NCBI RefSeq assembly: GCF_013386165.1
Contig: NZ_JACAOS010000021.1
Span: forward strand, 464,833 to 528,832
Length of the DNA stretch: 64,000 bases
Direction: 5' to 3'
DNA from: Pseudomonas gingeri
GTDB lineage: Bacteria; Pseudomonadota; Gammaproteobacteria; Pseudomonadales; Pseudomonadaceae
A model generated the notes under the pieces. That model saw only the letters and a list, made by a program, of their open reading frames with translations. It made no database searches and was not told the DNA's origin. How positions within the stretch are numbered: the first letter of the stretch is position 1; each line of letters opens with the position of its first letter. The translations under genes and the position numbers were made by a program. Below, one piece after another: positions 25,479-34,715 of the stretch.

Positions 25479-26426
25479 ATGAAACTGAATGAAACCGGCG
25501 CAGTCATGCCCGTAGAAAAGCCGCTGGTAGGCGATACCATGGTTATTGGCACAGACACTTCTGACTTGCTGAACTTCAAAACATGGAGGATTGGTGACGT
25601 TACTATTACTCGCGTGCTTGAGTTTCCGACCTCTACTTTACCCCCCCAAGTACTTCTCAAAGCTTCTCCAGAGGACGTGCTTCGTCACGCTTGGCTTCAA
25701 CCCGAATTTGCTACGCCCGAGGGTCTTATAAAAATCAACATACAGGCCTTCATCATAGAGTCGCAGGGCAAGCGGATCATGGTCGATCCGTGTGTTGGTA
25801 ACGACAAAAAGCGTGACGGGGCGTCTTTCAACATGTTGAACAATCCGTTTCTTGAGAGGCTTGAAGCGGCGGGCTTCCCACGCGAATCTATAGATATCGT
25901 ACTGTGTACGCACTTGCATACAGACCATTGCGGGTGGAACACAATGCTTGTCGATGGGAAGTGGGTGCCGACCTTCCCTAATGCAGCCTATCTCTTTGCT
26001 CGCGGAGAGTATGAATTTGCTAAAGTTGATAAGGGCGAAGAACAGGAAGCTACCTACCAAGACTCCATCAAGCCCATCATTGAGGCGGGGCTGGCACAGT
26101 TAGTCGAATATGACCATATGCTCTCGGACGAAGTGTGGTTTGAGCATTCGCCTGGCCACACACCAGGGCACTGCAGTATCATCATTTCATCCAAGGGAGA
26201 AGAGGCTTTGATTAGCGGTGATGTGATGCATCATCCTCTTCAGGCTGCCGAGCCTCATGTTTGTAGTTATACCTGTTGGAACGATGAGCTGGCTATCACA
26301 AGCCGTCGTCGGATCCTGGAAAAGTCCGCAGAAAGTGGCCGTCTCGTCCTAGGTACGCATTTTGCTGGGCCCAGCGCGGTCCGCGTGAAGATTGATGGCG
26401 ATGTATGGAAGATGGAGGGCGCGTGA
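25479..26426 (+). CDS. Metallo-beta-lactamase-fold hydrolase
   Basis: 315 residues. The dinuclear metal motif is T-H-L-H-T-D-H-C-G-W (His145, His147, Asp149, His150), with a further His in S-P-G-H-T-P-G-H, a bridging Asp in I-S-G-D-V-M and a last His in G-T-H-F-A-G. The layout resembles the AttM/AiiA lactonase and methyl-parathion-hydrolase groups. No signal peptide is seen. AGAGAGG precedes ATG 25479. Being codirectional with and downstream of the catabolic regulator, it may open a lactone produced by ring cleavage or hydrolyse an ester substrate at the pathway entrance. Confidence 0.88.
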   Translation: MKLNETGAVMPVEKPLVGDTMVIGTDTSDLLNFKTWRIGDVTITRVLEFPTSTLPPQVLLKASPEDVLRHAWLQPEFATPEGLIKINIQAFIIESQGKRIMVDPCVGNDKKRDGASFNMLNNPFLERLEAAGFPRESIDIVLCTHLHTDHCGWNTMLVDGKWVPTFPNAAYLFARGEYEFAKVDKGEEQEATYQDSIKPIIEAGLAQLVEYDHMLSDEVWFEHSPGHTPGHCSIIISSKGEEALISGDVMHHPLQAAEPHVCSYTCWNDELAITSRRRILEKSAESGRLVLGTHFAGPSAVRVKIDGDVWKMEGA

Positions 26427-26762
26427 GATGAGTGCTCTTGCATTCTTATCAGTGCCAGGGTCGTATTTTCTCAATCACACGCAATAGCTCTGAGGTGCAG
26501 CGGTTTCTACTTTGTTGGTGAGTCGAAGGCACGCCGTCAATTTATCAAAAGTTGTCGGCGGTCTTCTCGGTAACATTACTTGAATGTTGATATGTGAATT
26601 ATTCATAAAACTTTAGTTTGGTTTAATGTGTCGCTGCTTTTTCCTCGGAATCTTTGGCTGAACGGGTGAATTTAGATAACTCTCTGACCTAAAAGAGAAA
26701 TGCCATGCCACTGTGTGCATGGGCTGGTTGGGCGGAAGCTTCCATGGTTCTTCCGTCTGGTA
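26427..26762. other. Intergenic region, no gene seen
   Basis: A 336-base, rather AT-rich stretch between convergent genes (metallo-hydrolase on plus, LysR on minus). No coding frame or canonical intrinsic terminator was recognised. Confidence 0.5.
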
Positions 26763-27686
26763 TCATTTGCGGCGCGGGGCAGCATTCTGTAAGGGGCCAT
26801 CGTAACGCAGGGCATTCAGTACCATCTTGAACGCAGGGGATAGCTGTCGGCGGCTAGGGTAGTAGAGGTGGTAGCCTGGAAATTTCGGGCACCAATCCGA
26901 CAGCACGCACACCAGTTCCCCGCTGACGATATAGGGCTCGACCTGCTCCTCGGGCAGGAAGGCTAACCCCAGGCCTGCTATGGCTGCCTTCATAATTGTC
27001 GATCCACTGTTCACGATGACCTGGCCATCGACCCGCACCCTCAACTCGCGACCGCCTTTGGAAAACTCCCAGGCGTACAACCCGCCTATCGTTGGCAGTC
27101 GCATGTTGATACAGGTGTGGGAAGTGAGTTCTTGGGGGGTCTTCGGTTTTTTCCTGGTCGCAAAATAGGCTGGAGCGCCTACGACAATCATGCGCATATC
27201 TGGCGCGATACGCGTAGCCACCATGTCCTTGTCTATTTGCTCCCCGCCTCTGACACCTGCGTCGAATCGCTCCGAAACGATGTCAGTCAGGCCGTAATCA
27301 ATCGAAACCTCAAGCTTGATGTCGGGATAGTCCAGCAGCATCTGCGCGAGTTTCGGGAAAATATAGAATTCAGCGGCATGTTGAATCGCAGTAATTCGAA
27401 CCGTTCCGGCGGGCTTCTCACGAAGCTCGGTAAGGGCTTCGATTTCAGCCTCAATTTCATCAAACCGCGTGCCCACTGCTGCCAGCATTCGCTCCCCGGC
27501 CTCGGTTGGCGAAACGCTGCGCGTGGTTCGTGTCAGAAGGCGCAAGCCGAGCCGCTCCTCTAGTGCCCGCATCGTATGACTGAGCGCTGAGGGTGACACG
27601 CCGAGCTGAGAAGCTGCCCGCGTAAAGCTTCGCTCTCGCGCAATCAACGTGAAGGCTACGAGGTCGTTGATGTTGGTACGCGACAT
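26763..27686 (-). CDS. LysR-family transcriptional regulator
   Basis: 307 residues. The winged helix-turn-helix reads F-T-R-A-A-S-Q-L-G-V-S-P-S-A-L-S-H-T-M-R, followed by L-T-R-T-T-R-S-V-S-P-T-E-A-G; the periplasmic-binding-like effector domain covers about 90-295. The CrgA/AaeR-type subgroup often controls adjacent oxidoreductases and efflux genes. It is divergent from the esterase/SDR genes, which are its likely targets. Confidence 0.92.
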   Translation of the reverse strand: MSRTNINDLVAFTLIARERSFTRAASQLGVSPSALSHTMRALEERLGLRLLTRTTRSVSPTEAGERMLAAVGTRFDEIEAEIEALTELREKPAGTVRITAIQHAAEFYIFPKLAQMLLDYPDIKLEVSIDYGLTDIVSERFDAGVRGGEQIDKDMVATRIAPDMRMIVVGAPAYFATRKKPKTPQELTSHTCINMRLPTIGGLYAWEFSKGGRELRVRVDGQVIVNSGSTIMKAAIAGLGLAFLPEEQVEPYIVSGELVCVLSDWCPKFPGYHLYYPSRRQLSPAFKMVLNALRYDGPLQNAAPRRK

Positions 27687-27987
27687 AAGTCCATCCTATC
27701 CAGAGTCAAAGTCTGCGGGCCTGACACAGAAGCTGTTCCGTGCTGGGCTTCCGAGCGATTACAGCATAAACGGTCGTTTATTGATGAACACCGTTCACAA
27801 CCACATGCGCTCTACTTGAGCTTATCACAGCAATTGTCAAGCGCTACAATATTGGTATGCAGAAATTGTGAGTCAAGGGATTACCGAATTCTCGGTCAAG
27901 CCCTACCACGGGTGAGCCCAAGCCTGAGAGACGTCGGTCGTTTAGGCGATCTTTCTAGCTGATGACACGACATGATTGAGGATTGAA
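27687..27987. other. Divergent promoter region between LysR and esterase genes
   Basis: About 300 bases with no coding frame. It is AT-rich near 27760-27870 and contains the expected promoters for both genes. No single clear T-N11-A palindrome could be singled out. Confidence 0.4.
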
Positions 27988-29109
27988 ATGAAGCTTTTAT
28001 CCAGAGACGGCAGCACTGCCGCCAAGTTACTTTCGATGGCTGTAGCAGCGCTCCTGTCGGGTGCGGTATCAGCTGCTCCGCCGACTCCAGCTCAGCCAAC
28101 GGGTCCTCTGATCCTCAAGGACCAAGGTAGCTTTTTTATCGGTGGTGAAGCCGTAAAAGAGACACCGGTTCAGTTGTCATCTCCTTTCGGAAAGCCATTT
28201 GAGAAAGGTGGGACGATCGAGGTGAACCAGATGTACGTGCAGTACATGGTCCCTGAGTTGGGGGGTGGCGTTCCGGTCATTCTGGTTCACGGTGCAACAC
28301 TGAGTGGCAAGACATATGAAACCACCCCTGATGGCCGCATGGGATGGGATGAGTACTTCGTACGACGGGGGCATCCTGTGTACGTTCCGGATCAAATTGG
28401 CCGAGCACGCTCAGGGGTAGACACTGCGACCTACAATGATGTGCGGTCCGGTGTACAAAGCATCGACAAGCTGGCGAATGTCTTCCGTCTGAGTAACGAG
28501 GCCGGCTGGGGATTGTTCAGGTTTGGAAAGCCCAGCGGAGAAGCTTTTGCTGACGAGCAGTTCCCATTGAGTGCTCTAAATGAGTTTTCGAAGCAGTCCG
28601 TCCCTGATTATTACTGGTCATTGCCAAACCCCAATCCCAATTACAAAGCACTTGCGGACCTCTCCAACAAAGCCGGCGGCGCCGTGCTCATGGGACACTC
28701 CCAGGCGGGTTCCTATCCTCTCGAAGCGGCGCTCACAGATAGCCGAAATATCAAAGGCCTAGTGTTGATCGAACCAGGAGCCTGCGGTGAACCCACCTAC
28801 TCCGAGGAGAATTTCCAGAAGCTGGCAAAGCTCCCCATTCTGGTTGTCTTTGGTGATCATCTGGATGCCGATACCGGCTTGCCGGGCTTCTCCTGGCAGA
28901 AGACGTTCGAGCAGTGCCAAGGGTTTATCGAGCATATCAATGAGGTCGGCGGTCAGGCAACAATGCTGCACCCGCCGGAGCTTGGCATTCACGGCAACAG
29001 CCATATGCTCATGCAAGACCGCAATAATTTGCAGATCGCAGATTTGATACTGAAGTGGATGCACGACAACGTGAAATCCAGCAACACCTCCTCGTCAGTA
29101 AAGCGCTGA
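27988..29109 (+). CDS. Exported alpha/beta hydrolase (esterase-like)
   Basis: 373 residues with an N-terminal signal peptide (L-L-S-M-A-V-A-A-L-L-S-G-A-V-S-A-A) for export to the periplasm. The nucleophile elbow is G-H-S-Q-A-G, an H-G-A-T-L-S-G oxyanion loop precedes it, and the catalytic His is probably in G-I-H-G-N-S-H. The segment G-R-M-G-W-D-E-Y-F-V is characteristic of a group of bacterial secreted esterases of unknown substrate. GAGGA lies before ATG 27988. It is divergent from a LysR regulator and followed by an SDR gene. Confidence 0.87.
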   Translation: MKLLSRDGSTAAKLLSMAVAALLSGAVSAAPPTPAQPTGPLILKDQGSFFIGGEAVKETPVQLSSPFGKPFEKGGTIEVNQMYVQYMVPELGGGVPVILVHGATLSGKTYETTPDGRMGWDEYFVRRGHPVYVPDQIGRARSGVDTATYNDVRSGVQSIDKLANVFRLSNEAGWGLFRFGKPSGEAFADEQFPLSALNEFSKQSVPDYYWSLPNPNPNYKALADLSNKAGGAVLMGHSQAGSYPLEAALTDSRNIKGLVLIEPGACGEPTYSEENFQKLAKLPILVVFGDHLDADTGLPGFSWQKTFEQCQGFIEHINEVGGQATMLHPPELGIHGNSHMLMQDRNNLQIADLILKWMHDNVKSSNTSSSVKR

Positions 29110-29162
29110 TATCAAAGCTCATGGTTATTAGTCGGGGGCGCACAGGCGTTGCAGCTTCCGGC

Positions 29163-29310
29163 CAAACAACGTCCGTTGACCATTTAGCAGCTTAACGAAC
29201 TGCCTATCCACACTTGGTCCGGCTCGGTCGTCCGCGTGCTTAACGTCGATCTTGTTCCTCGCGACACCGTCAAAGCTGCGGGCTTTTGTATTCGACAACG
29301 GGCCGGTGAC
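29163..29310 (+). pseudogene. Relic of an RND efflux permease gene
   Basis: A stretch encoding Q-L-N-E-L-P-I-H-T-W-S-G-S-V-V-R-V matches Q-L-N-D-L-P-I-R-T-L-S-G-A-V-I-R-M of the intact RND permease (bases about 31088-31138). Similarity also extends upstream across an in-frame stop to N-N-A-P-S-T-I and, less clearly, downstream. No start or remaining body is present. It is a decayed fragment of a paralogous permease in the gap between the esterase and SDR genes. Confidence 0.7.
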
Positions 29311-29343
29311 AGCGTCCAGAGATAAGCCAAAAGGAAATGTTCC

Positions 29344-30081
29344 ATGTATCAGAATATTGACGGCAAAGTGGTTGTCATTACCGGAGCGAGCAGCGGCCTG
29401 GGCGAAGCGACTGCACGCCTACTCGCTCAACACGGCGCAAAGGTGGTTCTTGGAGCCCGCCGTCTGGACAGACTACAGGCGTTGGCGCGCGAGCTAGGTT
29501 TGAACGAGGACGCAGTCGTTGCCACCGATGTCACCAGTCGGGAGGAAGTACAAAACCTCATCGATCGAGCCGTGAAACTGCACGGTCGCGTCGACGTCAT
29601 GCTGAATAACGCAGGCCTGATGCCGAACTCTTTGCTAGAGCGTTTGGACGTAGATGCCTGGGACAAGATGATCGATGTGAACATCAAAGGCGTGCTCTAC
29701 GGTATCGCGGCCGTGCTTCCGGTCATGAAGTCACAGCAGAGTGGACACATCATCAATGTGTCTTCGGTTGCGGGTCATAAGGTGGGGCCTGGAAGCACCG
29801 TATATGCGGCAACCAAGCACGCCGTTCGCGCTATCTCAGAAGGCCTGCGACAGGAAGTAAAGCCCTACAACATCCGCTCGACCATTGTCTCACCTGGGGC
29901 GGTGGCAACAGAGTTGACGCACACAGTCACTGACCCTGTCGTTTCGGCACGTCTGACACAGCTATATGCGAAGGCAATCCCCGCTGAGGCATTCGCGCGC
30001 GTAGTGCTCTTCGCGATGAGCCAGCCAGACGACGTGGATATTAACGAGGTCTTGTTCCGGCCCACCTGTCAGGACTACTAA
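29344..30081 (+). CDS. Short-chain dehydrogenase/reductase
   Basis: 245 residues. T-G-A-S-S-G-L-G cofactor loop, N-N-A-G-L-M, catalytic Ser in N-V-S-S-V-A-G and Y-A-A-T-K as the Y-x-x-x-K motif. The C-terminal Q-P-D-D-V-D-I-N-E-V-L-F-R-P-T is typical of the YdfG/NADP-dependent 3-hydroxy acid dehydrogenase-like group. AAAAGGAAA precedes the ATG. It is cytoplasmic and could act on products of the esterase upstream or be part of the LysR regulon. Confidence 0.9.
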   Translation: MYQNIDGKVVVITGASSGLGEATARLLAQHGAKVVLGARRLDRLQALARELGLNEDAVVATDVTSREEVQNLIDRAVKLHGRVDVMLNNAGLMPNSLLERLDVDAWDKMIDVNIKGVLYGIAAVLPVMKSQQSGHIINVSSVAGHKVGPGSTVYAATKHAVRAISEGLRQEVKPYNIRSTIVSPGAVATELTHTVTDPVVSARLTQLYAKAIPAEAFARVVLFAMSQPDDVDINEVLFRPTCQDY

Positions 30082-30367
30082 ATCGAGAGTATGAGCTAGC
30101 AGTTTACGGAGGCCGCCAGTGGGCTATAACGGACGGGATGAGCCCAGTGACGCTCGCGTGCGGCTAAATCTGCGCACGTTTACTTTGTTACTGATTGTTT
30201 CATGCGGCTCAATTGGACCGTTCTATTGCTGAGCTGCATTCACAGCCCCATCCGGTTTTTAGTAACTACTCGCATCCGACTCCGTTGGTTAAATTAATAG
30301 TCTTGCCAGCAACTACACCTGAATCTATCTGGGCGGTCATACGCCATCTGCAATTGGAGAATGACCG
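30082..30367. other. Intergenic region upstream of the efflux operon
   Basis: 286 bases without a supported gene. It should hold the promoter of the RND-adaptor-OMF unit; no clear operator palindrome was identified. Confidence 0.45.
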
Positions 30368-33300
30368 ATGAGCGCAATTGTGCGCCTAGCGCTTGCACGA
30401 CCCTATTCTTTCATCGTCATGGCACTGATCATTCTGCTCGCGGGCATCCTCTCGATCTTTCGGATGCCCAGCGATATGTTTCCGGAAATCCGCGTACCGG
30501 TCATTGCCGTTGCGTGGACCTACAGCGGCTTGTCTCCGGATGAAATGGCCTCCCGAATTGTCATTCCTCACCAGCGTTCGTTGACCACGGGTGTCAGCGA
30601 TATCGAGCGCATCGAGGGGCAATCCCTACCAGGTATTGGCATCACCAAAATTTTCCTGCAACCGGGTGCGAACGTGATCTTGGCCACCGCCCAGGTCACG
30701 GCGTCAGCGCAAACGATGCTACGACAGCTACCAGCAGGAACTTCGCCCCCGTTGATTTTGAACTACAGCGCATCGACCGTTCCGATTGTGCAACTGGCAC
30801 TTTCGGGCGATGGGCTGAGCGAGAAAGATTTGTACGACATGGGCGTCAGTTTCCTGCGCCCCCGTCTGGTAACAGTGCCCGGTGTAGCGATGCCATTTCC
30901 TTACGGGGGAAGCGGACGGCAGATCCAGATGGACCTGAACCCTCAAGCCCTTCAAACCTACGGCTTGTCGCCGCTTCAGGTCACTGCGGCGCTGGCTGCG
31001 CAGAATCAGATCACCCCTGCGGGTTTCGTCAAGATTGGCGAGTTCCAGTACAACTTCAAGCTCAACAACGCCCCATCGACAATAGAGCAATTGAACGACC
31101 TGCCTATCCGCACTTTGTCCGGTGCGGTCATCCGCATGCGCGATGTCGCGCATGTTCGTGACGGTGCTGCCCCTCAGCAAAATGTTGTGCATGTCGACGG
31201 CCAGCGTTCAGTGCTGTTGACGGTGCTCAAATCCGGGGCGACCTCGACTCTCGATATTGTTCAGGGGGTCAAGAACATGATCCCGGAAATCAAACGTGGC
31301 CTTCCGCCCGAGTTAAACATCACTCCGGTGAACGACCAGTCGTTTTTTGTTCGAGCAGCGGTTGATGCTGTGGTTCATGAAGGTGTGCTAGCCGCTGCGC
31401 TGACGAGCCTGATGATTTTGCTTTTCCTGGGATCATGGCGTTCCGCGATTATCGTCGCAACGTCTATCCCATTATCGGTCCTTGGCTCCGTCGCCGTTCT
31501 CTCGGCTTTTGGCCAGACGCTGAACGTCATGACCCTTGGCGGGCTTGCGTTAGCGGTCGGTATCCTCGTCGATGAGGCAACGGTGACGATCGAGAATATC
31601 GAGCAGCATTTGGAGGAGGGCAAGGAAGTACGTACGGCGATTCTGGATGGGGCTCAGCAGATCGTAGTGCCCGCATTTTTGGCGCTGCTGTGCATCTGTA
31701 TCGTTTTCGTGCCGATGTTCTTTCTACCAGGTGTCTCGGGTTTTCTGTTCGTACCCATGGCGTTAGCAGTGATCTTCGCCATGACCACGTCGTTCCTACT
31801 ATCGCGGACCTTGGTTCCGACCATGGCCATGTACCTGCTGAAGCATCACTCGCCCGAGTCAGAGCAGCAGACGCGTACTGGCGTGATCGGTCGACTGATA
31901 GCCTTTCAAAAAGGTTTTGAGCGCTATTTTGCGGCTTTCCGTGAGCGCTATACACATGTACTGAAAAACGTTTTGGAGCGACGTGGGCTTTTCGTGATCG
32001 CTTTTGTGGGTGTGTCGCTTGCAAGCATCGCGCTGGCTCCGTTTCTCGGCCGCACATTCTTCCCACAAGTCGATTCTGGCTCAATGTTATTGCACGTACG
32101 GGGTCAACCGGGCCTTCGGGTCGAAGAGACCTCCGCAATGTTCCAGCGTATCCAGCAAAAGATACGGGAAGTCATTCCTGCCGAAGAGCTGGAGTCGATT
32201 GCCGACAATATCGGACTTCCGAACAGTGTTATCAACACGGTCTACAGCACGTCAGGAACGCTTGGGCCTCAAGATGGCGACATCATGATCTCGCTCAAGC
32301 CAGGTCACCATCCAACTGAAGGGTATGTGACTCGGCTTCGAGCCATGCTGCCTGATCTTTTCCCGGAGGCCACGTTCGCGTTCCTACCGGCTGATATGAC
32401 GAGTCAGGTTCTGAACTTCGGTGCACCGGCTCCCATCGACATCCAGTTCACTGGACCGAACAAGGCCGAGTCGAGGCAGTATGCTGAGCGCGTTCTTCGT
32501 GAGGTACGCAAGATCGACGGCTTGGTGGATGCTCGCATTCACCAACCTGCGGGATACCCTGAGCTTCGCTTCAACGCAGATCGGACGCGCATGAGTCAGC
32601 TCGGGTTGACCCAAAGCGACGTGACGAACAGCGTTGCAACTGCTGTTGCGGGGACCTCCCAGGGAACCCCTGTCTACTGGCTCAACCCCACCAATGGCGT
32701 GACCTACCCGATCGTCATCCAGACGCCGGAGCACAAGTTAGGCTCGTTGACGGACATTTCCGGCATACCGGTTATTCCTGAAGGCGGAGGGACTCCACAG
32801 GTCCTTGGTGGCTTGGGTACGCTGGAGCGCGGTACATCTTCCGTCGTCGATAGCCGCTACAACATTCAGCCGCTCATCAACATCTATGCCGGTGTCGACA
32901 GGCGTGATTTGGGTGCGGTGGCAGGGGACGTACAGAAAATTCTGGACCGCCTCAGCGCAGACAAGCCCGCGTCCGTAACAGCCACGCTTCGCGGGCAATA
33001 CCAATCCATGAACACAGCTTTTGTGGGCTTGGGATTAGGGCTCCTCGGGGCAGTAGTGCTGATCTACCTTCTCATCGTGATCAATTTCCAGAGTTGGACT
33101 GATCCATTGATCATCATCCTGGCGCTCCCTGCTGCCCTGGCCGGTATCTGCTGGATGCTGTTTATTACCAGGACTCCATTGTCTGTTCCGGCTCTCACTG
33201 GCGCAATCATGTGCATGGGGGTTGCTACCGCAAACTGCATTCTGGTCATTAGCTCTGCACGTGAGCGGATGGCAGAGCATGGGGAGGCCATTCGCGCCGC

Positions 33301-33544
33301 ATTAGAGGCCGGTAGAACCAGGTTGCGTCCAGTACTCATGACTGCACTTGCAATGATCATTGGCATGCTGCCGATGGCAATCGGACTGGGTGATGGAGGC
33401 GAACAGAACGCACCGCTGGGACGTGCCGTGATTGGCGGGCTTATCTGCGCCACGTTTGCATCGCTGCTTTTCGTACCGACGCTTTTTTCTATATTGCACG
33501 GCCGCCGGGCCGCTCAAGAGTCCAATAGGTCCGCCCATGCATAA
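30368..33544 (+). CDS. RND-family efflux permease
   Basis: 1058 residues, the usual size of an AcrB/MexB-type inner-membrane pump. An N-terminal membrane helix precedes a first large periplasmic loop; the central helices carry G-I-L-V-D-E-A-T-V-T-I-E-N-I with the proton-relay acidic pair as Asp-Glu. A second periplasmic loop and a C-terminal helix bundle (M-C-M-G-V-A-T-A-N-C) follow. The sequence is of the hydrophobe/amphiphile type with an MdtB-like flavour. GGAG precedes the ATG. The gene order permease-adaptor-outer membrane is unlike the common adaptor-first order. Substrate is unknown; the neighbouring genes suggest toxic carbonyls or aromatics. Confidence 0.95.
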   Translation: MSAIVRLALARPYSFIVMALIILLAGILSIFRMPSDMFPEIRVPVIAVAWTYSGLSPDEMASRIVIPHQRSLTTGVSDIERIEGQSLPGIGITKIFLQPGANVILATAQVTASAQTMLRQLPAGTSPPLILNYSASTVPIVQLALSGDGLSEKDLYDMGVSFLRPRLVTVPGVAMPFPYGGSGRQIQMDLNPQALQTYGLSPLQVTAALAAQNQITPAGFVKIGEFQYNFKLNNAPSTIEQLNDLPIRTLSGAVIRMRDVAHVRDGAAPQQNVVHVDGQRSVLLTVLKSGATSTLDIVQGVKNMIPEIKRGLPPELNITPVNDQSFFVRAAVDAVVHEGVLAAALTSLMILLFLGSWRSAIIVATSIPLSVLGSVAVLSAFGQTLNVMTLGGLALAVGILVDEATVTIENIEQHLEEGKEVRTAILDGAQQIVVPAFLALLCICIVFVPMFFLPGVSGFLFVPMALAVIFAMTTSFLLSRTLVPTMAMYLLKHHSPESEQQTRTGVIGRLIAFQKGFERYFAAFRERYTHVLKNVLERRGLFVIAFVGVSLASIALAPFLGRTFFPQVDSGSMLLHVRGQPGLRVEETSAMFQRIQQKIREVIPAEELESIADNIGLPNSVINTVYSTSGTLGPQDGDIMISLKPGHHPTEGYVTRLRAMLPDLFPEATFAFLPADMTSQVLNFGAPAPIDIQFTGPNKAESRQYAERVLREVRKIDGLVDARIHQPAGYPELRFNADRTRMSQLGLTQSDVTNSVATAVAGTSQGTPVYWLNPTNGVTYPIVIQTPEHKLGSLTDISGIPVIPEGGGTPQVLGGLGTLERGTSSVVDSRYNIQPLINIYAGVDRRDLGAVAGDVQKILDRLSADKPASVTATLRGQYQSMNTAFVGLGLGLLGAVVLIYLLIVINFQSWTDPLIIILALPAALAGICWMLFITRTPLSVPALTGAIMCMGVATANCILVISSARERMAEHGEAIRAALEAGRTRLRPVLMTALAMIIGMLPMAIGLGDGGEQNAPLGRAVIGGLICATFASLLFVPTLFSILHGRRAAQESNRSAHA

Positions 33545-34715
33545 CGACGAAATTACCTCGCCCAAGAGTATTCGCCCTAGAACTCTATTGGCTCTCGGTG
33601 TTGCGGGTGTCTGCGTGGCTTTGGCTGCGGGTGCTGCGTTGCGAGTTCAAGAGCGCGATGAGTTGCAGGAGCAGAATCAAGCTGCGGCCGTGCGAACGGC
33701 AGATATCATTCAGCCGTCGAGCACCAAGAGCGGCACGCTAGTTCTGCCAGGACGACTCGAAGCGTGGGCAGTATCCCCTGTGTATGCACGGACTAACGGC
33801 TACCTCAGCCGTTGGTATGCAGATATTGGCCAGCCAGTTAAGGCAGGGCAAGTGCTTGCAGACATCGATACTCCCGATTTGGACCAACAGTTGATTGGTT
33901 CTCAAGCGGCTCTCGCTACGGCAGAGGCTGAACTCAAACTTGCGCAGTCCACCAGCCAGCGTTGGGACAAGCTTCTGGCCGGTCAGGCCGTCTCGCAACA
34001 AGACGCTGATGAGCGGCGCGGCAGGTTTGCAGCCCAGCTCGCTGCTCGTAATCAGGCGGTGGCTGATGTTAATAGGCTTCGCGCTTTGACTGCATTCAAG
34101 CGTGTGGTGGCCCCTTTCAACGGCGTGGTGACCAGTCGCACTACTGACATCGGCGCGTTGATTGCTGCGGGCGGATCTGGGACGGCGCCGCTATTCACCG
34201 TTTCGGACGCAACCAAATTGCGGCTCCGTGTCCAGATCCCGCAAGCGTACGTCCAGCAAATATTCAATGGCCAGGTCGCACACTTCGCTGTACCGGACCT
34301 GCCAGGTAAGCAATTTGATGCAGTGATTGAGCGTTCGTCGGAGGCGGTGAATTCCGACTCCGGATCGATGATGATCCAGCTCACCTACAACAACCAAGCT
34401 GCCGTATTGAAGCCCGGCGCATACGCTCAGGTGACCTTCAACCTTGATGACAGGTCCGGTACGCAAGCAGGCATCGTCAGGGTGCCGGCCAGCTCGATCA
34501 TGTTCAGAAAAGAAGGGACTGCCGTGGCAGTCTCCGATCAGGACGGGTTGGTGCGTATCCAGAAGATCTCGATCGTGACTGATTTCGGCAGCGAGTTGGA
34601 GGTTCTAGGCCTTGGCAGGCAAGACTGGATCATCAAGGCACCGACCGATGAAATCCAGACGGGTGATCACATCAAACCCCGTCAGGCGCCTGCGCAAGGA
34701 GTGAAAAATGCGTGA
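33537..34715 (+). CDS. RND periplasmic adaptor (membrane fusion protein)
   Basis: About 392 residues. An N-terminal membrane anchor (R-T-L-L-A-L-G-V-A-G-V-C-V-A-L-A-A-G) is followed by a lipoyl-like half motif (G-Y-L-S-R-W-Y-A-D-I-G-Q-P-V-K-A-G), a helical hairpin (about 105-165) and beta-barrel domains. The start is placed at ATG 33537, overlapping the permease stop by 8 bases, a sign of translational coupling; longer frames read into the permease. It links permease to outer-membrane channel. Confidence 0.92.
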   Translation: MHNDEITSPKSIRPRTLLALGVAGVCVALAAGAALRVQERDELQEQNQAAAVRTADIIQPSSTKSGTLVLPGRLEAWAVSPVYARTNGYLSRWYADIGQPVKAGQVLADIDTPDLDQQLIGSQAALATAEAELKLAQSTSQRWDKLLAGQAVSQQDADERRGRFAAQLAARNQAVADVNRLRALTAFKRVVAPFNGVVTSRTTDIGALIAAGGSGTAPLFTVSDATKLRLRVQIPQAYVQQIFNGQVAHFAVPDLPGKQFDAVIERSSEAVNSDSGSMMIQLTYNNQAAVLKPGAYAQVTFNLDDRSGTQAGIVRVPASSIMFRKEGTAVAVSDQDGLVRIQKISIVTDFGSELEVLGLGRQDWIIKAPTDEIQTGDHIKPRQAPAQGVKNA

